Shown piece after piece: positions 44,461 through 56,164 of a stretch of DNA of 64,000 nucleotides. Numbering within the stretch: the first letter of the stretch is position 1; every line of letters starts with the position of its first letter. This DNA is from Macrostomum hystrix (lineage: Eukaryota > Platyhelminthes > Macrostomidae). Under the pieces are notes generated by a model. The model made no database searches. It was not told where the DNA came from and saw only the letters and a program-made list of their open reading frames with translations. A program made the position numbers and the translations under genes. The stretch lies in contig CATNEN010000038.1 in assembly GCA_950097015.1 (NCBI GenBank), positions 6,245,001 through 6,309,000 on the forward strand, in the 5' to 3' direction.

Positions 44461-47400
44461 ATGCGGATCAGATTGATTTGGCTGTTGGCTACTCGTCTGA
44501 TCTGCTGTCTGAGCTGGCTGTTGACTTTCAGAGCTTCGCTTTGTAGTAGCGCTGGTACCTGGTGGTAAGTTGTATCAGTATGTATGACTGGAAAAGCAAC
44601 GATTTATATAGTTTTGAAGTTGTTAAGAACAGGAAAAATGGTTAATAAAATGTGCGCTCCATTTAAGTATCTTAAATCAAAGTCTTTCCGACTGGCGTCG
44701 TTTATTGTCTATGGCATTTTTCCCTGAAACTGCGTTCAATAATTTAACAAGCCATAGATGTTAAAGACCATCAGTTTCATCGAATTAAACTAAAAATCCG
44801 TTCGAATTCCCTCTTATCATAAAGGGATTACATACTTATTGAAGTCGTCTGATTGTAGCCAATCAGAAGTAGCAAAGTGATCATGCGTACACATGGACTC
44901 AACGGATATTTTTAATGTACTTTAGGAACCTGGGCCATCTGGCCTGGCGTTCGACAATACTCGGCGCCAAAGACAGTGGCATGAGCGGTGTCGAAGTTTG
45001 CGCCAGCGTCGCCGGCCTGTCGGCCAGCCAGACGCAGCTGTGCCGGCGGCACCTAGCACTCATGCCGGCGGTGACCGACGGCCTACGGCTCGGTGTGCGC
45101 GAATGCGGCCGCCAGTTCAGCGGTCGCACCTGGAACTGCGGTGCGGACGGCGTCGATGGAGCCGCCTTCACGCTGGGCATTGCCGCCGAAGACAGTGAGT
45201 GAAGACATCGTCTCCTCGAACTCCTCCACCGACTCGTCAACCAACTCATTCACCGGCTCTTCAACCAACTCCTCCACCGAATCGTCAATCAACTCATTCA
45301 CCGAATCGTCAATCAACTCATCCACCGAATCGTCAATCAACTCCTCCACCGACTCGTCAACCAACTCATTCACCGGCTCTTCAACCAACTCCTCCACCGA
45401 ATCGTCAATCAACTCATTCACCGAATCGTCAATCAACTCATCCACCGAATCGTCAATCAACTCCTCCACCGAATCGTCAATCAACTCCTCCACCGACTCG
45501 TCAACCAACTCATTCACCGGCTCTTCAACCAACTCCTCCACCGAATCGTCAATCAACTCATTCACCGAATCGTCAATCAACTCCTCCACCGAATCGTCAA
45601 CCAACTCATTCACCGAATCGTCAACCAACTCATTCACCGAATCGTCAACCAACTCATTCACCGAATCGTCAATCAACTCCTCCACCGAATCGTCAATCAA
45701 CTCCTTCACCGAATCGTCAACCAACTCATTCACCGAATCGTCAATCAACTCCTCCATTGAATCGTCAACCAACTCCTCCACCGAATCGTCAACCAACTCA
45801 TTCACCGAATCGTCAATCAACTCCTCCATTGAATCGTCAACCAACCCCCTCCACCGAATCGTCAACCAACTCCTCCACCGAATCGTCAACCAACTCATTC
45901 ACCGAATCGTCAATCAACTCATTCACCGAATCGTCAATCAACTCCTCCACCGAATCGTCAACCAACTCATTCACCGAATCGTCAATCAACTCATTCACCG
46001 AATCGTCAATCAACTCCTCCACCGAATCGTCAACCAACTCCTCCACCGACTCCATAACTCTATACCATAACTCTAAAGTTGCAATGGTATTCACAATCTG
46101 CTCCAAGCAGTAGCAGTTAGATTTGGTGAAAAAATGTCAGAAGATTGAGGCTGTTCAAAAGCCGTGCAGCTCTGAGTATATCTGACAGCTGTTCCAGTGT
46201 GGAGTGGCTACTTTTTCCTTCAGGCTTTTTCATCTCCTCTGCGGTGATGCTCACCAGGCTGTCAAAAGGTACCCCGGTCCAGAGAAGTCCAGCGGGTGTC
46301 CCAGCGGGTGTCCCAGCGGGTGTCCCAGCGGGTGTCCTGTCAGCTCAGCTGCTTGCCTACGGAATGCATCTTCGGTAGCTCAGAGAGCGCGGCTGGGGAG
46401 TTCGCACCATCCATTTAACACTTCAACACTTCGGCGTGCGAGTGCAGCTCGAGTGGCAAGGAAGACGAAGACGAAGAGAGCTGCCCCCATGGAGTCGGAT
46501 GAATTCTCATACCTTGTTAGACAAGCGCGGCTGCTGTGGTGTTACCAGCCCTTCTAATCTCACCTCAATCATAATAGAGGACCACAAAGCGAATGCGCTT
46601 CAATGTGTCGGGAAAGAGGCTGCAAAGAAAAACACAGGAAACGCTAATTAACTGGAAAGCGAATTCAAATTGCTGTCCCTTTGATTCGTTATGTGCATTT
46701 GTCTGCAGTTCTGTAAAAACTAAACTTATGTAATTATGTAGTTTGTATGACCTCTGGTATGTAGATTTAGGACCTTGAGGGCCAGTCTACAAGGCAGAAA
46801 GTCAGGGCAGATGAACACACCCTGTGTGAGCGTGTGTACTCGTACAGTATCTGTGTGCTCAGGCCGACATGATTGTACCTGTGCCGAGTCATCTAACTAT
46901 CAGCGCTGAAATAAATTAACCTATGTGGACTCCAAGCAGCGATTGGTTATTCCCTCCCAGTGACTCGCGAGGCGGCCTTCGCTCACGCCATCACAGCTGC
47001 AGGCGTCGTGCACGCGGTCGCTCGGGCCTGCCGACAGTCCGCCATCGACTCGGAGGAATCCGAGCGCTCGAACGAGATGGGCGGCATCGGCTGCGGCTGC
47101 TCGACTGCACTGAGGCCGAACAGCCTGCAGCGCGACTGGCTCTGGGGCGGCTGCGGCGACGATCTGCGCTTCGGCTACAGTTTTGCACGCACTTTCATCG
47201 ACGCTCGCGAGACGGAGGGCAGCCATCCGAGGCGGAGCGCCAGGCTGGCCAAGACGCTCATGAATCTTCACAACAACGAGGCAGGCCGTCGGGTGGGCAT
47301 TATTTGAGTTCATTTCGATGGCCTTTTGAGTAGTTTTCGAATTGCCAAAGTCAAGGCTTCGCCACTACCACCGACCCCCCAGGCCGTGTTCAACAGCGCC

Positions 47401-47862
47401 GAGGTGGCCTGCAAGTGCCACGGCGTCTCCGGCAGCTGCTCTCTGCGCACCTGCTGGCAGCAGCTCGGCCAGTTCAGCCGTACAGGAGACCGCCTGCTGG
47501 CACTCTACGCTGCAGCCGATCTGGTGCAGCTGGACACCCGTCGGGGCACTCGGCTGCGTCGACTCCGGCGACGTCGTCAGCGTCGGTGGAAGCCGAATCC
47601 AGGCGGGCTGGTGTTCCTGACTGAGTCGCCGAACTACTGTCTGCCGGACCCGAGCCGCGGCCTGCCGGGCACCCGCGGTCGACGTTGCTCTCTAGACCGG
47701 CCGAGTGGAGGGCCGTACAGCTGCTTGAGCTTGTGCTGCGGTCGCGGGTTCGATTCCCGGCTAGTCAGATCCGCCGAGCAGTGCCACTGCCGGTTCCACT
47801 GGTGCTGTCGGGTGCGGTGCGACTGGTGCCCCGTGACTAAGCTGGTTCACGCGTGCAAGTGA
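44461..47862 (+). CDS. Wnt5: Wnt signalling ligand, Wnt5-like
   Basis: Secreted lipid-modified glycoprotein. Four exons: 44461-44564, 44926-45194, 46961-47292, 47383-47862, giving 394 aa. Exon 1 is a signal peptide ending in GTWW. Exon 2 has [26 protein letters not shown]. Exon 3 has [19 protein letters not shown] and [16 protein letters not shown], then [12 protein letters not shown]. Exon 4 has [18 protein letters not shown] (acyl-serine at about residue 251), CCGRGFDS and ends [13 protein letters not shown]...HACK. The [10 protein letters not shown] and [12 protein letters not shown] blocks favour Wnt5 over other classes. Donors are GTAAGT, GTGAGT and GTGGGC. Intron 2 carries a 24-bp array from 20 nt after the donor. 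A TAAATATAAA lies 40 bp before the ATG. Confidence 0.93.
45215..46052. repeat. 24-bp minisatellite in Wnt5 intron 2
   Basis: Unit of the form GAATCGTCAACCAACTCATT plus CACC, about 35 copies with CATT/CTCC alternation. Open in several frames on both strands. It starts 20 nt after the exon 2 donor (GTGAGT, 45195). Confidence 0.96.
46282..46336. repeat. 12-bp repeat in Wnt5 intron 2
   Basis: Four to five copies of AGCGGGTGTCCC. Confidence 0.9.
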
Positions 47863-47868
47863 GGCCCT

Positions 47869-48660
47869 GTGTGACAGGTGACACTCCTGAGTGACAGTGA
47901 CGCTCATATTTGACAGACGACGCTATTGAGTGACAGGTGACACTGCTGTGTGACAGGTGACACTTCTGTGTGACCGGTGTCACTTATAAATGACAGGTGA
48001 CACTCATGAATGACAGGTGTCACTCATGAATTACAGGTTACACTTCTGTGTGACCGGTGTCATTTATAAATGACAGGTGACACTCATGAATGACAGGTGT
48101 CACTCATGAATTACAGGTGACACTCATTGTGACAGGTGACACTTCTGAGTGACAGGTGACACTTCTGAGTGACAGGTAACACTGCTGTGTGACAGGTGAC
48201 ACTACTGTGTGACCGGTGTCACTCATGAATGACAGGTGACACTCATGAATGACAGGTGACACTCATGAATGACAGGTGACACTTATGAATGACAGGTGAC
48301 ACTTCTGAGTGACAGGTGACACTTCTGAGTGACAGGTAACACTGCTGTGTGACAGGTGACACTACTGTGTGACCGGTGTCACTCATGAATGACAGGTGAC
48401 ACTCATGAATGACAGGTGACACTTCTGTGTGACAGGTAACACTGCTGTGTGACAGGTGACACTACTGTGTGACCGGTGTCACTCATGAATGACAGGTGAC
48501 ACTCATGAATGACAGGTGACACTCATGAATGACAGATGACTCTTCTGAGTGACAGGTGACACTTCTGTGTGACCGGTGTCACTTATAAATGACAGGTGTC
48601 ACTCATGAATGACAAATGACACTGCTGTGTGACTAGTGACACTGCTGTGTGACAGGTGAA
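47869..48660. repeat. 20-bp minisatellite after the Wnt5 stop codon
   Basis: Unit GTGACAGGTGACACTCATGAAT type, about 39 copies, beginning seven nt after the TGA at 47860. It lies before AATAAA at 48864, so it is probably in the 3' UTR. Each unit has CAG|GTGAC. Confidence 0.95.
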
Positions 48661-48863
48661 AGTTCTGTCTAGGAGGTGTTTTTCCTGTCTAACAGGTAAT
48701 GCTTCTAACAGGTGGTGCCCTGTTGGCAGTTAGAAATGTAGAATAAGGCATTTTGATCTTTCAATGCATCAATGTATCAATGTACATCAATGCATCAATG
48801 TACATCAATGTATCAATGTACATCAAGCATTGTGATATCGGGAGCTACCTCGTTTAATCATCC

Positions 48864-48869
48864 AATAAA
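48864..48869 (+). promoter_or_regulatory. Polyadenylation signal of Wnt5
   Basis: First AATAAA on plus after the Wnt5 stop, 1.0 kb downstream and past the 20-bp array. Confidence 0.5.
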
Positions 48870-48969
48870 ATGTAAATTGTTGACAACTGTTAGATGTTTG
48901 CCATCAAGTCAATTGTTGATATAAAAATATTGAAATCATGACTTCAATACCATTTCGTAGAATCATTTT

Positions 48970-48975
48970 TTTATT
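48970..48975 (-). promoter_or_regulatory. Polyadenylation signal of the Cys-loop gene
   Basis: AATAAA on minus 860 bp after the stop at 49839 and past the 14-bp array. It leaves about 100 bp between the two convergent 3' ends. Confidence 0.45.
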
Positions 48976-49090
48976 TGTCACTTTCCTTCAGTGAATTCAT
49001 AATTGCTTCCCTTCATTCAGATCAATATGAATTTATGTAGAAAATATAATTTTTTAACTCATCAACTCCGTCATTCGAAATCACGATGCA

Positions 49091-49815
49091 ATAGTCCCGA
49101 TTCAATGGTCCCGATTCTATAGTCCCGATTCTATAGTCCCGATTCTATAGTCCCGTTTCTATAGTCCCGATTCTATAGTCCCGATTCTTTAGTCCCGATT
49201 CTATAGTCCCGATTCTATAGTCCCAATTCCATAGTCCCGATTCTATAGTCCCGATTCTATAGTCCCGATTCTATAGTCCCGATTCTATAGTCCCAATTCT
49301 ATAGTCCCAATTCTATAGTCCCAATTCCATAGTCACGATTCAATGGTCCCGATTCTATAGTCCCGATTCTATAGTCCCGATTCTATATTCCCGATTCACT
49401 AGTCCCGATTCTATAGCCCCCATTCAATAGTTCCAATTCTATGTCCCGATTCAATGCGATTCTATCGTCCCGATTCTATAGTCCCAATTCACTAGTCCCG
49501 ATTCAATGGTCCCGATTCTATAGTCCCGATTCACTAGTTCCAATTCTATAGTCCTGATTCAATGCGATTCTATAGTCCCGATTCTATAGTCCCGATTTTA
49601 TAGTCCCGATCCTATAGTCCCGATTCTATAGTCCCGATTCAATAGTCCTGATTCAATGGTCCCAATTCAATAGTCCCGATTCTATAGTCCCGATTCAATA
49701 GTCCTGATTCAATAGTCCTGATTCAATAGTCCTGATTCAATGGTCCCAATTCAATAGTCCCGATTCTATAGTCCTGATTCAATAGTCCTGATTCAATATT
49801 TCCAATTCAATAGTC
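49091..49815. repeat. 14-bp minisatellite in the Cys-loop gene 3' flank
   Basis: Unit TAGTCCCGATTCTA, about 50 copies with CAATGG and CACTAG variants. It starts about 25 nt after the stop codon at 49839 (minus strand). Confidence 0.95.
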
Positions 49816-49838
49816 CATATTCCATAGTCATATCCCAG

Positions 49839-51703
49839 TCACATCATCCGCTTAGTCAGCGGAGTGATGACCATGCACACGCAGACGTTAGTCGCTGTCA
49901 GTCCTATGTACAAACACATCATAAACACGTCCTGGGGTCGAGCTGTGGCCCGGTCTGACTCCGAAGGACCTCGGCTTAGGCGCAGATTTCTCCAGATGGC
50001 GCAAAAGGTGAAGACGATAAGCATGGCCATCTGCACGATGATGTAGATACCCAGCAGAGGGATTGTCTGCATGGACTTCGGCGAACTCGAACTCGTGATC
50101 ATGATGTAGAGGGTCATTGTGAGCAGAATGGCTATGGACGTGTTCACTCGATCGCCGGGCGTGTCGGCTAAGAAGACTAGACAAGCGGTGATTGACAGCA
50201 TGAAGAACGGAAGCACTATGACGAATAGGTAATAGTATGGCTTGCGACGAAGCTCAACACGGACCTCAAAGTAGTCCCAGATCTGCTGCACATTGTCGTC
50301 GTAGTACTGCCTGTGGAGATGTGGAAATTGTGTTTATGGTGCACATCGTGAAAGTGGAAAATGGTTCATTGTCAAACTGAAAATGGTTGGTTGTCAAGCG
50401 GAAGATTGCTGGTTGTCAAGGGAAAAAAGTTGGTTGTCAAGCAGAAAATTGTTGATCTGTCAAGCGGAAGATGGTTAGCTGCTAACAGTAGGACTACCAA
50501 GCCATTTTGCCGCCCGTTTTTATACCAAGGGGAATTATTTACCTTGGTCAGAAGGGGAATCTGCTCGCAAGGGGAATTATTCGCCCCTGACCATTTTTTT
50601 GCTGCGCCCGAACGAACGAACGAACGACGCGAGCAAACGAAACTCAAGAACACGGGCCAACTTTTTGTTGCGCATCTTCTGAAACAAGAACCAAGTCGCC
50701 TTCAGACCGTCGAGATATTCAACGGTTCTGATCGAAGGTCAGATTTTTCCCATAAGCGCTAGTGTATTTCATGCACCCCTATACACGAATTATCACTGCA
50801 CCTCAGTGCGGCCTTGCCAGGGCTTCAAACTTTATCAGCACGTCACCCGAATGTGCCTGCATCATCTCCGACTTCGGTGGTCACCGGCCTTTATCTAGAC
50901 GGACTATTGAATTCGTTAATTGCCACTGTGACAAAAAATGTCAAGGGGGAAATTCCCCCCCTTGGTTGTTCTACTTTTAAGGGGAAGATGGTTGGTTGTC
51001 AAGCGCAAGATGGTTCACATGGCAACGCTCACTTGGCGTGAATGCCGAATCCCACCAGATCCCATTCGCTGACAAACTTGGAGATGTTGGCCATGCGGAT
51101 ATTGTCAGGCGGCAGGTGGATGCCGTAGCTGCCCCTGTAGCTGGTCCACGGGCCGAACTGGAAGTCGCAGGTTTGCGAATCGAACGGGAAGTAGGTTACG
51201 TCGATGGGACAGGCGACGTTCGTGACCAGGTGATAATAGGTGTACACTGTGCCATCTGGATAGACCAGCGCCTCCAGCGCATTCATCAGACGGAAGTCGA
51301 ACTGGTTCTCCTTCTTGGTGTTGCTCAGGCCGACATCCGGCAGCCAGATCTTGTCGGCGGGCAACTTCAACACGCCCAGGCCGGAGCAGTTCCAGGCCAG
51401 GCGGAGGTCCCGCCAGAGGAAGGCCGCCCAGACGCCGATTTCAAGAATCTCGTGCTCGTCCAGCCCGTAGAACTGCAAGATCTGGAAGCTCATGTTCACC
51501 CGGAAGCTGCTGTTAGCGCCAACGCCTGGCTGCACAAAGCGGCCGGAGTCACCGTAGGAATTCAGCAGCCGAGTCACCAGCTGGGATGTCCGTTGCTCGG
51601 AGCTGGCACTGACAGCCTCGTCACAGGAGCTGACTAAGCTACTACCGACTGCAGGTTCCATAGCAACCGCGGTCAGGATAATTGCAAAAATACGGACCCA
51701 CAT
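49839..51703 (-). CDS. Cys-loop ligand-gated ion channel subunit (nAChR-like)
   Basis: Subunit of a pentameric neurotransmitter-gated channel. Two minus-strand exons, 51703-51033 and 50310-49839, join at phase 2 to give 380 aa. There is a signal peptide, an extracellular domain with the Cys loop C165-x13-C179 (CPIDVTYFPFDSQTC), KIWLPDVGL (loop A region) and several sequons. Then M1 (YYYLFVIVLPFFMLSITACL), M2/M3 (DRVNTSIAILLTMTLYIMIT, PLLGIYIIVQMAML) and M4 (VFMMCLYIGLTATNVCVCMV). There is no vicinal Cys pair before M1, so it is not a classical alpha subunit. The M3-M4 loop is about 25 residues, far shorter than usual. The total is short against ~450-500 aa for nAChRs. The ligand is not predictable. 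The donor is GTGAGC. Confidence 0.9.
50484..50906 (+). repeat. Interspersed repeat family R1, copy 2
   Basis: Close copy of 24472-24842 in the intron of the Cys-loop gene, with an extra insertion (AAGGGGAATTATT type) near 50525-50590. Ends CCTTTATCTAGACGGA. Confidence 0.85.
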
Positions 51704-52429
51704 TTTGTCGTTAATTCAAGTCAGCGATCTTATCCTGACCTCTGCAAGTCTGAAATAGAACTTCAGATTCACCCTACTGCCTGCCATGATCAGCTAGCAA
51801 GCGGTGATTGGCTGCTGCTCGTAAGTAAGATTTGCTGTTGGTCAAATAACTCCGTAAGGTTTCCTGTTTTTTTTGTCAGTTCTAACTGTCTGTTCTAACT
51901 GTCTGTTCTGACTGTCTGGTCTCGCTGGTTAGAAGTGGTGCCCTTCCAAAGGATGATCGGTTTGTGCTAGCAGTAAAATTAGATAAAATTTTTCCCAATT
52001 TTATGGTTCCACAGACATTAAAAAGATTTTTTCACAGACCGTCCAAGCACGCCATGACTAAAATGTCAAAACGGATTCGCTAGTGACATTTTTGACCGAG
52101 CTAGCTGAAATCTTCGAGTTCTTGTCTATAAGCTTTGTTTTTAACACCCCAATGAACACGGTGTAAACAATGTCAAGTGCATTTTGCCTCAGTCAACTGA
52201 GGGTATGTCGCTGCAGTTTGAAAAGCTTAAACTAATTCAATTAGAAAAATACAGTTTTCAGTGAAGGATCAGTGACAAAACTGTTCATTGAACGCGTACC
52301 GCTACTTTCACTACTAACAGTACGAATGAAGGGAAAATTGTCAGAAAAAATATAATTTTCAACTTAACTTTTGGTATCAAATGCTAAAGTTTAAGCGAAT
52401 TGGAAGCATCAAACCCAAATCCGGAAGAA
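51704..52429. other. Upstream region of the Cys-loop gene
   Basis: Probable promoter side of the minus-strand gene. CTGTCTGTTCTAACTG repeats occur near 51885-51920. No coding signal. Confidence 0.5.
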
Positions 52430-54364
52430 TCCCAATGCTAGAGTAATCCCAATCCACAAGAATCCCAATCTACAAGAATCCCAATCCACAAGAATCCCAA
52501 TCTACAAGAATCCCAATCTACAAGAATCCCAATCCATAAGAATCCCAATCTACAAGAATCCCAATCCACAAGAATCCCAATCTACAAGAATCCCAATCCA
52601 CAAGAATCCCAATCCACAAGAATCCCAATCCACAAGAATCCCAATCTACAAGAATCCCAATCCATTAGAATTCCAATCCACAAGAATCCCAATTCACAAG
52701 AATCCCAATCCGCAAGAATCCCAATCTACAAGAATCCCAATCCATAAGAATCCCAATCTACAAGAATCCCAATCCACAAGAATCCCAATCTACAAGAATC
52801 CCAATCTACAAGAATCCCAATCTACAAGAATCCCAATCCATTAGAATTCCAATCCACAAGAATCCCAATCCACAAGAACCCCAATCTACAAGAATCCCAA
52901 TCTACAAGAATCCCAATCCGCAAGAATCCCAATCCACAAGAATCCCAATCCACAAGAATCCCAATTCACAAGAATCCCAATCTACAAGAATCCCAATCTA
53001 CAAGAATCCCAATCCATAAGAATCCCAATCTACAAGAATCCCAATCCACAAGAATCCCAATCTACAAGAATCCCAATCTACAAGAATCCCAATCTACAAG
53101 AATCCCAATCCATTAGAATTCCAATCCACAAGAATCCCAATCCACAAGAACCCCAATCTACAAGAATCCCAATCTACAAGAATCCCAATCCGCAAGAATC
53201 CCAATCCACAAGAATCCCAATCCACAAGAATCCCAATCTACAAGAATCCCAATCTACAAGAATCCCAATCCACAAGAATCCCAATTCACAAGAATCCCAA
53301 TCTACAAGAATCCCAATCTACAAGAATCCCAATCCACAAGAATCCCAATCCACAAGAATCCCAATCTACAAGAATCCCAATCTACAAGAATCCCAATTCA
53401 CAAGAATCCCAATCCACAAGAATCCCAATTCACAAGAATCCCAATCTACAAGAATCCCAATTCACAAGAATCCCAATCTACAAGAATCCCAATTCACAAG
53501 AATCCCAATTCACAAGAATTCCAATCTACAAGAATCCCAATTCACAAGAATCCCAATCCACAAGAATCCCAATCCACAAGAATCCCAATCCACAAGAATC
53601 CCAATCTACAAGAATCCCAATCTACAAGAATCCCAATCTACAAGAATCCCAATCTACAAGAATCCCAATCCACAAGAATCCCAATCTACAAGAATCCCAA
53701 TCTACAAGAATCCCATTCCACAAGAATCCCAATCCACAAGAATCCCAATCTACAAGAATCCCAATCTACAAGAATCCCAATCCACAAGAATCCCAATTCA
53801 CAAGAATCCCAATCTACAAGAATCCCAATCTACAAGAATCATAATTCACAAGAATCTCAATTCACAAGAATCCCAATCCACAAGAATCCCAATCCACAAG
53901 AATCCCAATCTACAAGAATCCCAATCTACAAGAATCATAATTCACAAGAATCTCAATTCACAAGAATCCCAATCTACAAGAATCCCAATCTACAAGAATC
54001 ATAATTCACAAGAATCTCAATTCACAAGAATCCCAATCCACAAGAATCCCAATCTACAAGAATCCCAATCTACAAGAATCATAATTCACAAGAATCTCAA
54101 TTCACAAGAATCCCAATCCACAAGAATCCCAATCTACAAGAATCCCAATCTACAAGAATCATAATTCACAAGAATCTCAATTCACAAGAATCCCAATCCA
54201 CAAGAATCCCAATCTACAAGAATCCCAATCTACAAGAATCATAATTCACAAGAATCTCAATTCACAAGAATCCCAATCCACAAGAATCCCAATCTACAAG
54301 AATCCCAATCTACAAGAATCATAATTCACAAGAATCTCAATTCACAAGAATCCCAATCCACAAG
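52430..54364. repeat. 16-bp minisatellite, 1.9 kb, with higher-order repeat
   Basis: Unit CAAGAATCCCAATCTA and variants (CCA, TTCA), about 120 copies, the largest array in the window. From about 53990 to 54360 five units are organised into an 80-bp higher-order repeat marked by ATAATTCAC at 54001, 54081, 54161, 54241 and 54321. Confidence 0.97.
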
Positions 54365-54950
54365 TAACCCAGAATCCAAATCCCAGATACTAAATACTAA
54401 ATTGAACTGCTACATAGATTAACAGCTGTGGAGTTCTAGCTGGTCAAATTGCTGGTTTCAATTTCCGCGCGGGAACGGTTGTGTCCTTTCGATCGCCGAG
54501 ACTTTTTATCCTCGCAGAACAGGACGTCATGAAATTCTCGGTGGGTCAGGATGGTAGGGTACTCAAACGGACCCTGAGCTGCGGCCTTAAGTACTTGTGG
54601 ATGGCCCAGCTGTCCCTCAGTGCAGGCCTCTGCTGTTTATTGCTGCTGCTTCGCAGAGTTGGCCAGTTCGGGCAGTTTCTGGGGCATGACTTGCCGCCGC
54701 ATTTTGTCCAGCTCTGGTCGATTAACGAGACAAGTCATGCAAACAGGACCTAGCTGGCCAATGCAATGCGGAAGGACTGTGGGTTCGAGGTCATTAGTCT
54801 AGCGGCGGCTATTCTACACCAGGCAGTCTGCAATTCTAAAATTATTATCTTTAGTTTAAGGCGAGTCAAGATAATTGGCGCGAGAGATAAGATTTGTACC
54901 TCGATGACTCCTGAGCACATGCTCACACAGGTGTGAGTACATTCACCCCC

Positions 54951-55395
54951 GGAGAGGTAGATGCAGGGGTGAGAGAGGAGAGGTAGATGCAGGGGTGAGA
55001 GAGGAGAGGTAGATGCAGGGGTGAGAGAGGAGAGGTAGATGCAGGGGTGAGAGAGGTGAGGTAGATGCAGGGATGAGAGAGGTGAGGTAGATGCAGGGAT
55101 GAGAGAGGAGTTGTAGATGCAGGGGTGAGAGGGTAGTTGTAGATGCAGGGGTGAGAGGGGAGTTGTAGATTCAGGGATGAGAGGTAAGGTAGATGCAGGG
55201 ATGAGAGAGGTGAGGTAGATGCAGGGATGAGAGAGGAGTTGTAGATGCAGGGGTGAGAGGGGAGTTGTAGATGCAGGGGTGAGAGGGATTTGTAGATGCA
55301 GGGATGAGAGGGGATTTGTAGATGCAGGGATGAGAGGGGAGTTGTAGATGCAGGGATGAGAGAGGAGTTGTAGATGCAGGGGTGAGAGAGGAGAG
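54951..55395. repeat. 26-bp purine-rich minisatellite
   Basis: Unit GAGAGGTAGATGCAGGGGTG plus AGAGAG, about 17 copies. Upstream of the DEG/ENaC gene. Confidence 0.95.
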
Positions 55396-56164
55396 GAGAT
55401 TTAGTGTGGGGGTGAAATGTGAGTAGCCGCAGAAAGCTAGTAGTTTATATCGGGTGGTGCACAGAAAATGTTTGGACGGTTGTAATAGAAAACAATCAGC
55501 AAAGACTTAGCTGGGTCGATAAGTGATTCCTAAGAGAAGTGATGCGAAGCATAACCAACCGAAGGTCGAGATCTGCAAGTAGAGATTCAATAGGCAGACA
55601 AAACCAAGTGAACCGCATCTTAATCGGATTTTCTGCGGAGGCTGGCAAATTCGATTTCTTTGCTGGTTGCTGGGCGGGGTCTGTTGCTAAGGTCAGTCGC
55701 AGCGGTACGCACTTATCGGAAGGGCGAATGCTGAGTGCTGTGCTCAACTGCATTTCCCTGACATTGTCATTTTCCAGACATAGATTCGAAAACTAATTTT
55801 AGCGCAGACAACTTTCAAAACTGTTGCTCCGTTTTTATTAAGTTTAGAAGTTGAGCCATTTCATTGTGTTAAAATCGGACTATTGTTATTAACGCTTCTG
55901 TGTCCGAGCGTTTTCAAGTTTTTTCTTGCAAAACGACAATTTAGATTTTGAGACTCCGAGTCCATCAGCTACAGGCAGCCAGTCAGCCTCTGTTCTGGTC
56001 CGCCATTGTGGGGCTTTGCTGGCATTTGTCTCCTCAGTTTCATTCAGAGCACATCCTTCTCGTCCCCTCACCAATGACCGTCCCAGCCAATGAGACTCTG
56101 GCCCAGACTCGCAGCATAAATGCGCCAGCAGCCGATCAGCTGGAGCCCGCGCGAGTTGGCAGCC
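55396..56164. other. Upstream region of the DEG/ENaC gene
   Basis: No coding signal supported. The minus-strand frame at 55889-56890 is the antisense shadow of exon 1. A CCAAT at 56087 is the only promoter-like motif noted. Confidence 0.45.

Noticed and set aside
45083-46113. Long frames on both strands (Ser/Asn/Thr and Asp/Glu/Val repeats)
   Set aside because: 24-bp array in Wnt5 intron 2; the real exon stops at the GTGAGT donor.
46797-46915. Weak similarity among 30090, 46800 and 54900 (CACACCTGTGTGAG core)
   Set aside because: Similarity is short and patchy; may be a decayed SINE but cannot be supported by eye.
47735-47765. tRNA B box (GGGTTCGATTCCCGG) suggesting a tRNA gene or SINE
   Set aside because: It encodes the conserved Wnt motif CCGRGFDS within exon 4; there is no A box or acceptor stem.
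43466-49815. CRISPR-like arrays
   Set aside because: Units are contiguous with no unique spacers, in a eukaryotic genome.
54481-54753. 90-aa frame with a hydrophobic segment
   Set aside because: No homology or splice support; codon use unlike the neighbouring exons.
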